From: Desulfovibrio sp.
GTDB taxonomy: Bacteria; Desulfobacterota; Desulfovibrionia; Desulfovibrionales; Desulfovibrionaceae
Direction of reading: 5' to 3'
Length of the DNA stretch: 64,000 nucleotides
NCBI GenBank assembly: GCA_031272715.1
Contig: JAISTH010000011.1
Location: 1 to 64,000 of the forward strand
Under the pieces are notes generated by a model, which did not search any database, was not told the DNA's origin, and worked only from the letters and a program-made list of their open reading frames with translations. Made by a program: the position numbers and the translations under genes. This document shows positions 17,714 through 26,786 of the stretch, piece by piece; position 1 is the first letter of the stretch; every line of letters begins with the position of its first letter.

Positions 17714-19996
17714 TCACCACTCCGTGAGGGATATCTTCCTGCCGCTGACGTCTATGCGCGAATCCATGGCGAGCAGCCCCAGATCCCCGGCGGTCAGCTT
17801 CTTCCCCATGCGCTTGCCCAGCTGCGACACCGGGAACTCCGATCCGACCTTGCGCAGGCACTGCACGACCGCATCGAGGAACTCGGGCTGCTGCTTGTGC
17901 TTCATGTGGAAGTCCCTGTCGTTGAGTCCCCACAACCCCGTGCCGCAGGGGAGCAGGGGATCCTCCGGCAGCAGGACGAAAGGTTCCTCCAGGTGGAGGC
18001 GGGTGGCGATGCGCTGCACCAGTTCCTTCTCGGGGAGCGGTTTGCCCACGTCCTCGAGGATGAACATCCCGGTCCTCCAGATGATTTCCTTGAGCATGCC
18101 CGTTGCGGACTGCGGATCCAGCCACTTCTGGAAGCCGACACGCATCAGCTTCCCCGACTTGCCCAGGGCGACGTCCAAGTGGTAGCGGTCGGCGGTGGGG
18201 GGCAGCTGCCCGATGGGGAACTTGTTCAGGATGTCGGCGCAACGCCAGGGAACGTGGGAGCCCTGGACGATGGCCTCCCCGTTCTGGGCCAGCTTCTTCA
18301 TCTGGGGACGGTTGACCCGCAGATGCTTGTGGAGGCCGTAGTGGCCGCGCCCGAAGGAAAGGGCGGCCTCCCTGAGGATGGCGAGGATGAGATCCTCCTC
18401 CACCGGGACGTCGAACCGCTCGGCGGCCACCTCCGCCACGGTCCTGTAATGCAGGGTGTGGTCGAAGCTGTTGAGGAGCTTCAGGAGCTTCGCCGTGTAC
18501 GTCCCCTTGTCGTTGGGGATCCTGAGATGCCGGCCCCAGACGTTGCAGTGCAGGTACTTGGTCTTGACCTTCTCCCAGAGCAGGGGGGCCATCTCCTGGG
18601 TGTGGGTGGAGAGGTAGTTCGTGAGGCCGATGCGGCAGAGGGAGTCGTTCCAGCTGCGGGAGAAGGCGATGGCGGTCTTCTCCTTGCCGATGCGCATGAG
18701 CCACTGCCACTGGGTGGAATTCATCACGGAAACGTAGTTGACCTTGTCGATCTCGAGGACGCTCACCTCGTTGTTGAGCACGCGGCGCATGAGCATCTGC
18801 ATCATCGACGTCGAGGTGGTGCATCCCGCGAACCAGGGGTCCAGCTCCGGCAGCGTCAGGAGGGGCAGGGGCGACTTCGAGCGATCGAGCAGCGCGCGCA
18901 GCCTTTTCGAAAGGGCGCCCTGGAGATCCCAGAATTCGCAGAGCCGGACGAAGAGCTGCTGTTCCTTGAGGAAGACGTTCTGCCGGGAGATGCTGAAGAA
19001 TTTCCCCGTCGACTGCAGCGTCTGCTTCGGCCGCCGCAGGCCGAGCCGGGCCTGGAATATCTCCCGGTATTCGTCGGACAGCAGGTCCTGGAAGGCGTCG
19101 ATGGTGTCCAGGAGGGTCTTGGGCGCCGTCTTCGGGCCTTCCTCGAGTTCCTGTTCCAGAACGGCCAGCAGCTTGCGCACGTGTCCCTGATGGGAGACCC
19201 TGTACTTGCTGGTGGTGGTGAGGGTGGTGTGCTCCATGTCCGCCACGTGGACGACGCCCTTCGCGTGGCAGAGGTCGAAGGTCGTGATCGGGATGGGGAG
19301 GGAGGCGACGTCGCGGTTCGTCAGCCAGGGGGGGAGGCTCGCGACGAGCTGGGACATGTTGCTCCGGTTCGCGGGCAGCAGGTGCCGGGAGCGGAAGATG
19401 CCGAGGGAATGGCGCAGGGCGGGGTCGAGGCGGCACTCCAGTTCCAGGAAGGTGGAATCGCTGGTGATGCCGGCCATCTGCATGTGCATCGCCTGTTCCT
19501 GGGAGAGCACGTACAGGGCGGATATCCAGGAACTTGTGGCCGCGAGGGCCCCTGCGCTGCCCTTGCGCCCTCCCGCCCCGGGGCCGGGCCCCTCCGAGAT
19601 GGCGTCCTTGATGACGGCGCACACCTTGCTGAGGGCTTTTTCCCCGAAATACCTGTACTGCAGAAGCTGCTGGGAAGTGTATTTTTCCAGGTCAGACACC
19701 AGGTGTATGCCCTTCTCGGCGAAGAGCTTGGTGGTGTGCTGCGTGACCGGGAGTTCCGACCAGCGCCGCCGGGACACCCAGGGAGGCGAGTAGGAGGCGG
19801 CCAGACAGGGGTCGTTGGGATTCTGGTCCTCGAGGAGGCCGCTGAAACGGCTAAGCGCAAGACTGCGGCGCAGCTCGGGCGTGAGCTGCGGTTCCCTTTC
19901 GCGATAGGAGTCGTCGTCGCTGATGCCGGCGTGGTTCAGCAGCGGGATCAGCTCCGGGTTCGTCTTGCGGAATTCGTTGAGCCATCGGGAGTTCAT
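17714..19996 (-). CDS. large protein with alpha-CTD-like and sigma region 4-like domains
   Basis: A 760-residue protein, not recognised as a named family. Residues about 77-134 read as an RNA polymerase alpha-CTD helix-hairpin-helix domain (WSELPVTQHTTKLFAEKGIH...VSDLEKYTSQQLLQYRYFGEKAL). A weaker second copy lies at about 225-284. Residues about 290-352 match sigma70 region 4: LSDEYREIFQARLGL, then TLQSTGKFFSISRQNVFLKE in the place of the TLEEIG...VTRERIRQIE helix-turn-helix. Two winged-helix-like segments follow (about 510-557, ending GHYGLHKHL; and 640-695, ending GLWGLNDRD). Start ATG 19996 was preferred; the frame is open to 20050. No membrane segment. It could be a transcription regulator that docks on RNA polymerase or promoter DNA. 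It is monocistronic, convergent with gatB. Domain calls are by eye. Confidence 0.65.
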   Translation of the reverse strand: MNSRWLNEFRKTNPELIPLLNHAGISDDDSYREREPQLTPELRRSLALSRFSGLLEDQNPNDPCLAASYSPPWVSRRRWSELPVTQHTTKLFAEKGIHLVSDLEKYTSQQLLQYRYFGEKALSKVCAVIKDAISEGPGPGAGGRKGSAGALAATSSWISALYVLSQEQAMHMQMAGITSDSTFLELECRLDPALRHSLGIFRSRHLLPANRSNMSQLVASLPPWLTNRDVASLPIPITTFDLCHAKGVVHVADMEHTTLTTTSKYRVSHQGHVRKLLAVLEQELEEGPKTAPKTLLDTIDAFQDLLSDEYREIFQARLGLRRPKQTLQSTGKFFSISRQNVFLKEQQLFVRLCEFWDLQGALSKRLRALLDRSKSPLPLLTLPELDPWFAGCTTSTSMMQMLMRRVLNNEVSVLEIDKVNYVSVMNSTQWQWLMRIGKEKTAIAFSRSWNDSLCRIGLTNYLSTHTQEMAPLLWEKVKTKYLHCNVWGRHLRIPNDKGTYTAKLLKLLNSFDHTLHYRTVAEVAAERFDVPVEEDLILAILREAALSFGRGHYGLHKHLRVNRPQMKKLAQNGEAIVQGSHVPWRCADILNKFPIGQLPPTADRYHLDVALGKSGKLMRVGFQKWLDPQSATGMLKEIIWRTGMFILEDVGKPLPEKELVQRIATRLHLEEPFVLLPEDPLLPCGTGLWGLNDRDFHMKHKQQPEFLDAVVQCLRKVGSEFPVSQLGKRMGKKLTAGDLGLLAMDSRIDVSGRKISLTEW

Positions 19997-20097
19997 GGAG
20001 TGATGATAGCACGAAGACGCATGCATCTCAAGGGATGACTGCATCCGCATATTCCGTCCGTAGCGGCCTGTGGGGCGGACATGGGAAATTTATTTTT

Positions 20098-21735
20098 TCA
20101 GATTTGTTCGGAATCTCCTTCCGTCCTGTCACCGGCGGCGCCACGTCGGCCGATGCCGTCAAGAAGGAGCCTCATGTCCCGAGGGGCGCCCAGTGCAAGA
20201 CATCCGAGACAGGCTCCGAGGCCCGCGACGAAAGCGATCGCAGTCACGGGACCATCGCCGAGGCCGCCGCACAGGATGACGGCGGCCCATGCGGCCGTGC
20301 CTGTGGCCACTGCGGCGATCCCGGCGCAGACGATGGTCCCCGGGGACAGGAGGCCGACGTCCAGGGTCGAGGGAAGAGCACGGATCACGGCATGGCGCAG
20401 CAGGAGGAACTGGAGCCAGAGTCCGACGCTTGCGCCCAGGGAGGGGGCCATGGTCCGCAGCATCGGCGGGAGGCACCATGAAAGGGCGATTCCCGCGGCC
20501 ACAGTGGCGACCACGGTCCATCCGGCGGATCGGGCGGCGGCGCGGAATCCCCCGGTCGCATGGCAGGCCGCCATGAGGCACCTGTTGAGGGCGAAGGCCG
20601 GCAGTCCCGGCAGATAGCCGAAGACGGCGAGGATCGTGCCGCGAACCGCGGCGTCGTTGAAGGCTCCGTGCTTCAGCAGCAGGGGGATCAGGGTGGGGCT
20701 GACCGCCAGCAGGCCGATGCAGGCGGGAAGGCTGTAGAAAAGGCTCCATCGCAGGGACGTGGCGAGGACGCCGGCGAAGGCGGGGAACTCCTCCCGGACG
20801 GCCAGCCTGCTCAAGGTCGGCAGCCCGGCGGTCGCGAGGCAGACGCCGGCGAGCCCCAGCGGCAGTTCGATGAGGCGTTCGGCGTAGTACAGGCAGGCGA
20901 CCCCCTCCTGGAAGGACGCCACGGCCATCGCCGCAAGCATGGCGAGCTGCGCCGAGCAGGCACTCACGATGCCGCGGGTCATGGACGCGGCGAAGCGTCT
21001 CCCTCCCTCGGGCGCGACCAGCAGGATGCCCGAGGGCCTGCCGACGCCCGACCATTGCCAGAGCAACTGGACGATGCCGGAGCAGGCCATGCCGGCGGCC
21101 ACCCACATGGCGACGCCGGGGACCGCGGAATCCCCGCCGGCCGGGACGGAATGCCAGGCGAGGGCCAGGGCGGCGAGCATCGCGATGTTGAAGAGAGTCG
21201 GGGAGAGGGCCGGGAGCAGGAACCGGTTCCTGCTGTTCAGGTACGCCATGCACATCGCCGCCATGCCGGCCATGGCCACGTACGGGAGGCATATCCGCAG
21301 CAGGGATGCGGCGAGATCCGCCACGGACACGGCGAAGCCCGGGGCGAGACAGTGGATGATCCAGGGTGCGGCGAACTCCCCGGCCAGGACGAGGCACAGG
21401 AGGACGACAAGACATCGCAGGGCGAGGCCGGCGAAGGTGCAGCGGAAGGGCTCGGGGGCGTCGGGGGCCGGGACGGCGCATGGGCCTTGGGGATGTGCGG
21501 TGCGCACCATGGCCGCCGTCAGGGGCATGGCCAGGGAACCGTCCCCGAGAAATCGCCGCGCCATGTGGGGAATCCGCAGCGCCGCGGTCAGCGCATCGGC
21601 CACGGGGCCGGCGCCGAGGAGCCATGCCGTGGCCATGTCACGGGCGAGTCCCAGCACGCGGGAGAGGAGGGCGAGGCAGACGAGCGCCATGCCGGTGCGG
21701 GCGATGGCGGCATCGTGATCGGTTCCGGGCGTCAC
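20098..21735 (-). CDS. murJ: lipid II flippase MurJ (MviN)
   Basis: A 545-residue polytopic inner-membrane protein that flips lipid II for peptidoglycan synthesis. The N-terminus carries the family stretch SRVLGLARD followed by LGAGPVADALTAALRIPH, then many hydrophobic helices (14 expected), with charged residues in the first helices as in MurJ. The start is GTG 21735, overlapping the queF stop codon (GTGA), which indicates translational coupling and rules out the longer open frame to 22065. It ends in an acidic tail. Confidence 0.93.
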   Translation of the reverse strand: MTPGTDHDAAIARTGMALVCLALLSRVLGLARDMATAWLLGAGPVADALTAALRIPHMARRFLGDGSLAMPLTAAMVRTAHPQGPCAVPAPDAPEPFRCTFAGLALRCLVVLLCLVLAGEFAAPWIIHCLAPGFAVSVADLAASLLRICLPYVAMAGMAAMCMAYLNSRNRFLLPALSPTLFNIAMLAALALAWHSVPAGGDSAVPGVAMWVAAGMACSGIVQLLWQWSGVGRPSGILLVAPEGGRRFAASMTRGIVSACSAQLAMLAAMAVASFQEGVACLYYAERLIELPLGLAGVCLATAGLPTLSRLAVREEFPAFAGVLATSLRWSLFYSLPACIGLLAVSPTLIPLLLKHGAFNDAAVRGTILAVFGYLPGLPAFALNRCLMAACHATGGFRAAARSAGWTVVATVAAGIALSWCLPPMLRTMAPSLGASVGLWLQFLLLRHAVIRALPSTLDVGLLSPGTIVCAGIAAVATGTAAWAAVILCGGLGDGPVTAIAFVAGLGACLGCLALGAPRDMRLLLDGIGRRGAAGDRTEGDSEQI

Positions 21736-22229
21736 GGCCGATGGGGGTCCGGTTCCGTCTTCCACGCCCGGATCGCCGCATCCACGATGGTCTGGCGTTC
21801 CGGCGGCAGGGTGGCCGTGTCCTCGGCGAAGACGTGGATGCGGGTTCCCCCGCGCGGGGCGAACAGTCCCTTGACGCGGCACCAGCAGGGCCGCAGCAGC
21901 GTCCACAGGTCGTCCAGCACGGTGTTGACGATCGTCTCCATGAAGGACCGGTGGTTGCGGTAGGCGACCATGTAGAGCTTGAAGCTCTTCGACTCGACGC
22001 ACAGGGCGGCCGGGATGTATTCCACGGCGATGGTCCCCGTGTCCGGCTGGCCCGTGACCGGGCACAGCGAGGTGAACTCGGGATAGGCGAGGGTGACGAC
22101 GTAGGGGCGCTGGGGGAACCGGTTGGGGAAGGCCTCCAGCAGGCTGCCGCTGGGGCCTTTCACCTTGGGCAGGCTTCCGGTGCCGAGGATCCTGAGCCCT
22201 TCGACGCTGTCTTCGCTTCGGGTGTGCAT
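21732..22229 (-). CDS. queF: NADPH-dependent 7-cyano-7-deazaguanine reductase (type I QueF)
   Basis: It reduces preQ0 to preQ1 in queuosine synthesis. The 165-residue protein is of the short, unimodular type. It has the nucleophile Cys56 in FTSLCPVTGQPD, the substrate-binding EYIPAALCVESKSFKLY stretch, and YRNHRSFME. Start ATG 22229 follows AGGGG. It is translationally coupled to murJ downstream. Confidence 0.95.
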   Translation of the reverse strand: MHTRSEDSVEGLRILGTGSLPKVKGPSGSLLEAFPNRFPQRPYVVTLAYPEFTSLCPVTGQPDTGTIAVEYIPAALCVESKSFKLYMVAYRNHRSFMETIVNTVLDDLWTLLRPCWCRVKGLFAPRGGTRIHVFAEDTATLPPERQTIVDAAIRAWKTEPDPHRP

Positions 22230-22479
22230 GTCGCGCGATTCCCCTGTTGTTCGCAAGCGCAGGGGCATCCCACTGCGCCTCTTCGGATGTCGTCCCGAAC
22301 AGGTCCGAGCCGCCGGCCTCGATGCCCCGTCATGGGGTCGGCGGAGCCGGAGGGGCCCGCATCGGGCCTTGATCTTGTACCCCACAGCGCTTCCGGATAC
22401 AATCGGGGCAGGCGTCCGGGGCCGGTGCGAACGCGCATCCCAGGCATCTTCCGGACGTTGCGCAACGCAAGGCGGAATC

Positions 22480-23262
22480 GTGCAGATCGATTTTTTGCAA
22501 TGCCACGAAGGGGAGTGCCTGCCGCTCCTCCCGGAAGGGACGGCGTTTCCCGGGATGCCCTTCCATCGGCACAAGGGCCGCCCCATCTCGTTGCTGCCGG
22601 TGGGGACCAGGATCCATCGCGGCGACGGGGCCGAGGCCCTCTGCTCCGTGACGGGGCACGTCTGGCTCGAAGGACAAAATGCCTCCCATGCCTGCCACTG
22701 CCCCTTGCTGACGGCCCTTGAACGCATACCCGGCGGCGGGGGCCTCGTCGACGTGACGACCAGCAAGACGGGGTGGAGCCTCGCCTGGGTGACGCTCTCC
22801 GACAAGGGCTTCCAGGGGGATCGGGAGGATCTCAGCGGCCCGATCATCGGACGCATGGTGGGGGAGACCATCACGTTGTGCCACAGCCGGGGGTTCATCA
22901 TCCCGGACGATCCGGTGCGGCTTCGCTGGCTGTTGACGAGCCTGGCCCTCGAACAGGGGTACGATCTCGTCTGCACCACAGGCGGGACGGGGGTCGCCCC
23001 CAGGGACTTCACCCCCCAGGTGACGGCGTCCCTGCTGGACATGCCCCTTCCCGGCTTCTCCCAGGCCATGATGGCGGCAAGCCTCGCCAAGACCCCCAAC
23101 GCGGCCATTTCCCGGGCCGTGTCCGGCGTCCTGGGGAGAACCCTCGTCATCAACCTGCCGGGAAGCGCCAAGGCGGTCCGGGAGAATCTCGAGGCCGTCC
23201 TGCCCGCCATCGCCCACGCGCTGGACAAGTTGGCAGGCGATCCCGCCGACTGCGGCGGATAG
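22480..23262 (+). CDS. MogA/MoaB-type molybdopterin cofactor protein with N-terminal extension
   Basis: The 260-residue product has a MoCF domain in residues about 90-245: VTLSDKGFQGDREDLSGP, the nucleotide-binding TTGGTGVAPRDFTP and the closing NLPGSAKAVRENL. These enzymes adenylylate molybdopterin. The first 85 residues form an additional segment with paired cysteines and histidines (CHEGECLP, HACHCP), perhaps a small metal or MOSC-like module, not identified. The start at GTG 22480, preceded by GGCGGA, is the best supported; the open frame continues upstream to 22123. Divergent from queF. Confidence 0.82.
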   Translation: MQIDFLQCHEGECLPLLPEGTAFPGMPFHRHKGRPISLLPVGTRIHRGDGAEALCSVTGHVWLEGQNASHACHCPLLTALERIPGGGGLVDVTTSKTGWSLAWVTLSDKGFQGDREDLSGPIIGRMVGETITLCHSRGFIIPDDPVRLRWLLTSLALEQGYDLVCTTGGTGVAPRDFTPQVTASLLDMPLPGFSQAMMAASLAKTPNAAISRAVSGVLGRTLVINLPGSAKAVRENLEAVLPAIAHALDKLAGDPADCGG

Positions 23263-23349
23263 CCCGGACTCCCCGTCGAGGCCCTGGACACGACGACGAA
23301 CAGCAGTGGCGCTTCCATGCCTCCATGGAACGCCGCCGGGAACACCTCC

Positions 23350-24213
23350 ATGAGAACACCCTTCGGCAGCGTCGCCGACCTTTGCCGCATGGTGAAGATA
23401 GAGCATTCCATCTTCGCCCTGCCGTACGCCTGGGCTGGCATGCTTCTTGCGACCCGGTCCCTGCCCCCGGTCTGGCCCTTCGTCTTCCTGACCCTCGCCA
23501 TGGTGGCGGTCAGATCCTACGCCATGGCCTTCAATCGTCTCGCGGACCTTTCCCTGGACAGCCGCAATCCCCGCACCCGGGACCGGCCCCTGGTCACGGG
23601 CGCCATCACCGTGGCCAGCGCGAGATGGTTCTGCATCGCGATGGCGGCGATCTTCATCGCCGCCTGCGCCTGCCTGAACGACCTGTGCCTGTACCTGAGC
23701 GTGCCGGCCCTGGTCTTCGCATCGGTCTACAGCTACGTGAAACGGATATCGTCGGTCTGCCATTTCTGGCTGGGCGCGACGCTCGGATTGGCGCCCCTGG
23801 CCGGCTGGATAAGCGTGACCCCCACGTCCATGACCGTGACCCCGCTGCTGCTGAGTCTCGTCGTGACGTTCTGGGTGGGGGCCTTCGACATCTTCTACGC
23901 CTTTCTGGACATCGACTTCGACCGCAAGGAGGGCGTCCATTCCCTGCCGGCGGATCGCGGCGAGGAGGCCGCCCTGTCCGTCGCGGCCTTCGCCCATGCG
24001 GTCACGGTTCTCCTGCTGGCTCTGACGGGCTTCTCCGCCGGCCTCTCCTGGCCGTGGTACGCCATGTGCGGGATCGTCACGGCGCTGCTCGTCCTTGAAC
24101 ACTTCGCCATGCGCCGCAGGGATCCCCGGCACGTGAACATGGCCTTCTTCACCTTGAACGGCTTCGTCTCCCCCCTCGTCCTCGTGGGGGTGGCCCTGGG
24201 ACTGTGGTGGTGA
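23350..24213 (+). CDS. mqnP: UbiA-family prenyltransferase, MqnP type
   Basis: An integral membrane prenyltransferase of about 287 residues. The two Asp-rich motifs that bind prenyl diphosphate through magnesium are visible as NRLADLSLD (with NPRTRDRPL after it) and DIDFDRKEG. The NxxxD...D form of the first motif fits 4-hydroxybenzoate-type enzymes and MqnP of the futalosine menaquinone route, which Desulfovibrio uses. About eight hydrophobic helices. The start is uncertain: ATG 23350 (MRTPFGSVADL) or ATG 23317. The gene downstream overlaps its stop codon. Confidence 0.82.
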   Translation: MRTPFGSVADLCRMVKIEHSIFALPYAWAGMLLATRSLPPVWPFVFLTLAMVAVRSYAMAFNRLADLSLDSRNPRTRDRPLVTGAITVASARWFCIAMAAIFIAACACLNDLCLYLSVPALVFASVYSYVKRISSVCHFWLGATLGLAPLAGWISVTPTSMTVTPLLLSLVVTFWVGAFDIFYAFLDIDFDRKEGVHSLPADRGEEAALSVAAFAHAVTVLLLALTGFSAGLSWPWYAMCGIVTALLVLEHFAMRRRDPRHVNMAFFTLNGFVSPLVLVGVALGLWW

Positions 24214-24530
24214 AGCGCCGGAACCATCAGTGGACGGCCGAGGGGCAGGGCGAGGCCGTCCCCGAGGAGAAGCCGAGCCGATCCGCAAAGAAGCGCCGGT
24301 GTCTCGCCCTGCAGGACGTCGGGGAACGCCTGGTGCGTCTGCCCCCGGCCCAGGTCAGGGAACTCGGACTGCCGGAGACCCTGGAACGGGCCGTGATCGA
24401 CTGCAGGGACATCACCAGCCGCGAGGCCCGTCGACGTCAGTTGCAATACGTCGGGCGCCTACTGCGGGAACTGGAGGAGTCCGACGGCGCCGGGGTCGTG
24501 GCGGGCTTGATGGCGTCGGCCGAAGGGTGA
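24210..24530 (+). CDS. DUF615/YjgA (DarP)-like ribosome-associated protein
   Basis: The 106-residue product contains the conserved core of the DUF615 family: a basic start, SAKKRRCLALQDVGERLV, LPLPE-like LGLPETLERAV, and ITSREARRRQLQYVGRLLR. In E. coli the homologue (DarP/YjgA) associates with late large-subunit precursors. This protein is shorter than the E. coli one (about 180) and lacks most of the C-terminal half. Start codon GTG 24210 overlaps the prenyltransferase stop (GTGA); in-frame GTG codons also lie at 24204 and 24207. Confidence 0.8.
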   Translation: MKRRNHQWTAEGQGEAVPEEKPSRSAKKRRCLALQDVGERLVRLPPAQVRELGLPETLERAVIDCRDITSREARRRQLQYVGRLLRELEESDGAGVVAGLMASAEG

Positions 24531-24816
24531 GCTCCTCCGGTGGGACGGGGAGCGCATCGGTCGGAAACGGCCCGATGGCGGAACTTGACGGCCGCACGCG
24601 TGCGGGTGTATGGAATTTCGTTCCGGGCCGTGCCCCGCAACCCCCCTGGTTTCCACGGGTGGAGCGCTTCTCCGCATCCCGCGGACGGGGCAAGGGCACG
24701 GCTGCGATTTCTCTTCGGTCGTCCGACCGCTTTGCGCTTGCAGCGTCGCGCCTGACGAACGCGAATCGACTGCCTGCGTCAGGCGGCGGATTCATGGACG
24801 AGATGCGTCGTCACAG

Positions 24817-24892
24817 GCCCTTGTAGCTCAGTCGGTAGAGCACGTCCTTGGTAAGGACGGGGTCAGCAGTTCAATTCTGCTCAAGGGCTCCA
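24817..24892 (+). tRNA. tRNA-Thr (anticodon GGU)
   Basis: Complete 76-nt cloverleaf with encoded CCA. Acceptor GCCCTTG/CAAGGGC, D-arm AGCTCAGTCGGTAGAGC, anticodon stem CGTCC/GGACG with loop TTGGTAA (anticodon GGT), T-arm with GTTCAATTC. It forms the left border of the accessory stretch that runs to ftsY. The bases 24531-24816 before it hold no supported gene. Confidence 0.97.
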
Positions 24893-24905
24893 GAAAAAAA
24901 TAGCG

Positions 24906-24938
24906 GGTTTCCGGCCGATCGGCCGGGAACCTTTTTTT
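24906..24938 (+). terminator. Rho-independent terminator after tRNA-Thr
   Basis: A near-perfect hairpin GGTTtCCGGCCG/CGGCCGGgAACC with a 2-nt centre, followed by T7. It lies 14 bp after the tRNA. Confidence 0.92.
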
Positions 24939-25711
24939 GTCAAAATGGTTCCCGTGGTACAGACCTGGTACCACCGCTCGGAGGTCGCCCAGTCTGGCCG
25001 ATTCCGGGATATCGGCATTTTCCATAAACGGAATGGACCAAAGATCGTCTTAGAGCCATGCGGAAATCGCCAGTCTGGCGAAGTCGTGTTTGATATGCCG
25101 ACCAGCTCATGCATCGCGCGTTGCTGGTCCAAGTTCCGCATCACGTCTTCAGGTTGCGCAACGCACTTCCCGGATTGGGGGAGCGATCGATCTGCATAAT
25201 TCGTGCCAACGAATGCATGGAATGCATGCGGTCCAATGCCCCCCCTCTTTCCCCGCACCCCAGACGCGCGTGCGGGCGCCCTTCGCCACGGTCCCACCGT
25301 GGTTCCCCGGAGTTGCACCAACCTTGGCGGCGGCCTCTCCTAATTTTTCGGTACCCCGTTTCGGTCAACCTTGACTGATGCGCTTGCAGAGGAACCCTGA
25401 CGGTCCGACACATCCCTTGCTCCCCATGAGCAGTTTCCCATCCATCGCATGCTTGTCGATGGGGCCGACAGACTGTACCGTATCTTGCCGCCGCAAACCT
25501 TGCATCGCCCTCGTCGGCAAGACGCATCGACGTGCACGCAAGGACGGAGCGACGTCACTCCCGGTCCGGACCACGCCTCCCACCTCCCGGAGGGCCGCTG
25601 CCGACTCTTGACCGATGGCGTCGAGGCGAGGCCCGGAAACGCGAGGGAACGGCGGTCTCGAATCCGCCGCGAACATCGCTGCCGAAGAAGGGGACGCTTG
25701 CGGCTACGGAG
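24939..25711. other. stretch without a supported gene after tRNA-Thr
   Basis: Moderately GC-rich sequence with short, low-quality open frames only. No integrase, no repeat of the tRNA-Thr 3' end and no recognisable remnant were found. Confidence 0.5.
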
Positions 25712-26575
25712 ATGCGTGACGCGATGATCAAACGGCAAGGCATATTCCCCATGGGGGCAGGGACCGTCGCTTCCGGCGCATCATCATCCAGCGCCTCTCC
25801 CGACGCAGTGACGGTCAACCCGTCCTATGTGGCGAAGGCCCGGTACGATGTCTCGTTCTGCGCCGGCTTCCGGGACGTCCTCGGGGACGACGGACTGACG
25901 GCACTGGTGGACGGCGCCACCAGAATGGGGGTCAAGCTCGCCGCCGTGGGGGGACTCGACGAAAACGGCGATGCGGACGGTTCCACGGCGGAATTGAACG
26001 GAACGCTGACCTTCGCCGAAATACCCGGGCTGATGTCCGCCATCTCCGCGATCCTCGCCCGTCTGAAGCGCGAGGGCGCCGTCGCTGTCACCTTCGAGGA
26101 GCAGGACTACCATCCCACGCCCAACGGCGGCGAGACGTCGGGACTCGTCCTCGCCTACGCCACGGCGCAGCTGACGGACATCATGGATGGCCGCAAGCTC
26201 GGGCACTATGCGGCCACGGTCTTCCGTCCAGCGGATGCGAGAATCCCCGAGGCGCTGCTTGAGAAAGCGAAGGGCATATGCGCCCACCACATGGTGCGGC
26301 TCGAGTCCGCCACGGAGGGCATTCTCGCAGTCGCCTGCGGCTGGGGGATGGCAAAGACCGTCGCGCAGGCCCTCGGCAGGGCCTTCGTGGAATTCGGTGA
26401 AAATTCCTGCGTGGCCGTGACGGGCCTTGCGCGGGACGGCTCGTGCCCCGAAAACGCCGTCTACGTCGTCCTGCCTGACGGGACCGTGGTGGAGCACGAA
26501 ATTCTTTATCTCTGGCTGGACCGCGTCCCTGGCCGGTTCCCGGAGGCGGCCGCCGACTTCGGGATGCCGTTTTGA
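25712..26575 (+). CDS. hypothetical protein
   Basis: A 287-residue protein that I do not recognise. It begins with a short basic stretch and a Ser/Ala/Gly-rich segment (GASSSSASP), followed by a mixed alpha/beta sequence with regular composition and chromosomal codon usage: YDVSFCAGFRDVLGDDGL, FAEIPGLMSAISAILARL, a Gly-rich LAVACGWGMAK near the middle, and VVLPDGTVVEHEILYLW near the end. No signal peptide or membrane helix. Starts are ATG 25712 or ATG 25724; the open frame extends upstream to 25532 but that part is unlike protein. An extended -10 promoter follows it, so it is probably a separate unit from the umuC group. Confidence 0.6.
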   Translation: MRDAMIKRQGIFPMGAGTVASGASSSSASPDAVTVNPSYVAKARYDVSFCAGFRDVLGDDGLTALVDGATRMGVKLAAVGGLDENGDADGSTAELNGTLTFAEIPGLMSAISAILARLKREGAVAVTFEEQDYHPTPNGGETSGLVLAYATAQLTDIMDGRKLGHYAATVFRPADARIPEALLEKAKGICAHHMVRLESATEGILAVACGWGMAKTVAQALGRAFVEFGENSCVAVTGLARDGSCPENAVYVVLPDGTVVEHEILYLWLDRVPGRFPEAAADFGMPF

Positions 26576-26582
26576 CGGTCTG

Positions 26583-26591
26583 TGGTATAAT
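26583..26591 (+). promoter_or_regulatory. extended -10 promoter upstream of the umuC group
   Basis: TGG followed by a perfect TATAAT gives an extended -10 element. No good -35 lies 16-18 bp upstream, which extended -10 promoters tolerate. It lies about 195 bp before the first of two small paralogous genes and umuC. No LexA box was recognised. Confidence 0.5.
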
Positions 26592-26786
26592 GGCTGTGCG
26601 CCGGACGTCTCCCGGCCATGACGGAGCATCGGCCCGTTTTAGAGTGGTCAGGCGGCGCGAAGAAATGCTGCGTAGACCATGCGTTGAAAATTGGTGCCAG
26701 GAAAAGGCCTGAGGATGCGGGCGTTCCATCGGACGCGCGGGAGCGTCGTCCGGGTCGCTCCAATTGCCGAGGAACGGAGAAAGACA

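Noticed and set aside
24893..25711. Integrase or attachment site beside tRNA-Thr
   Set aside because: No integrase-like frame and no repeat of the tRNA 3' end were found in the following 20 kb; one short match near 29020 is too short to count.
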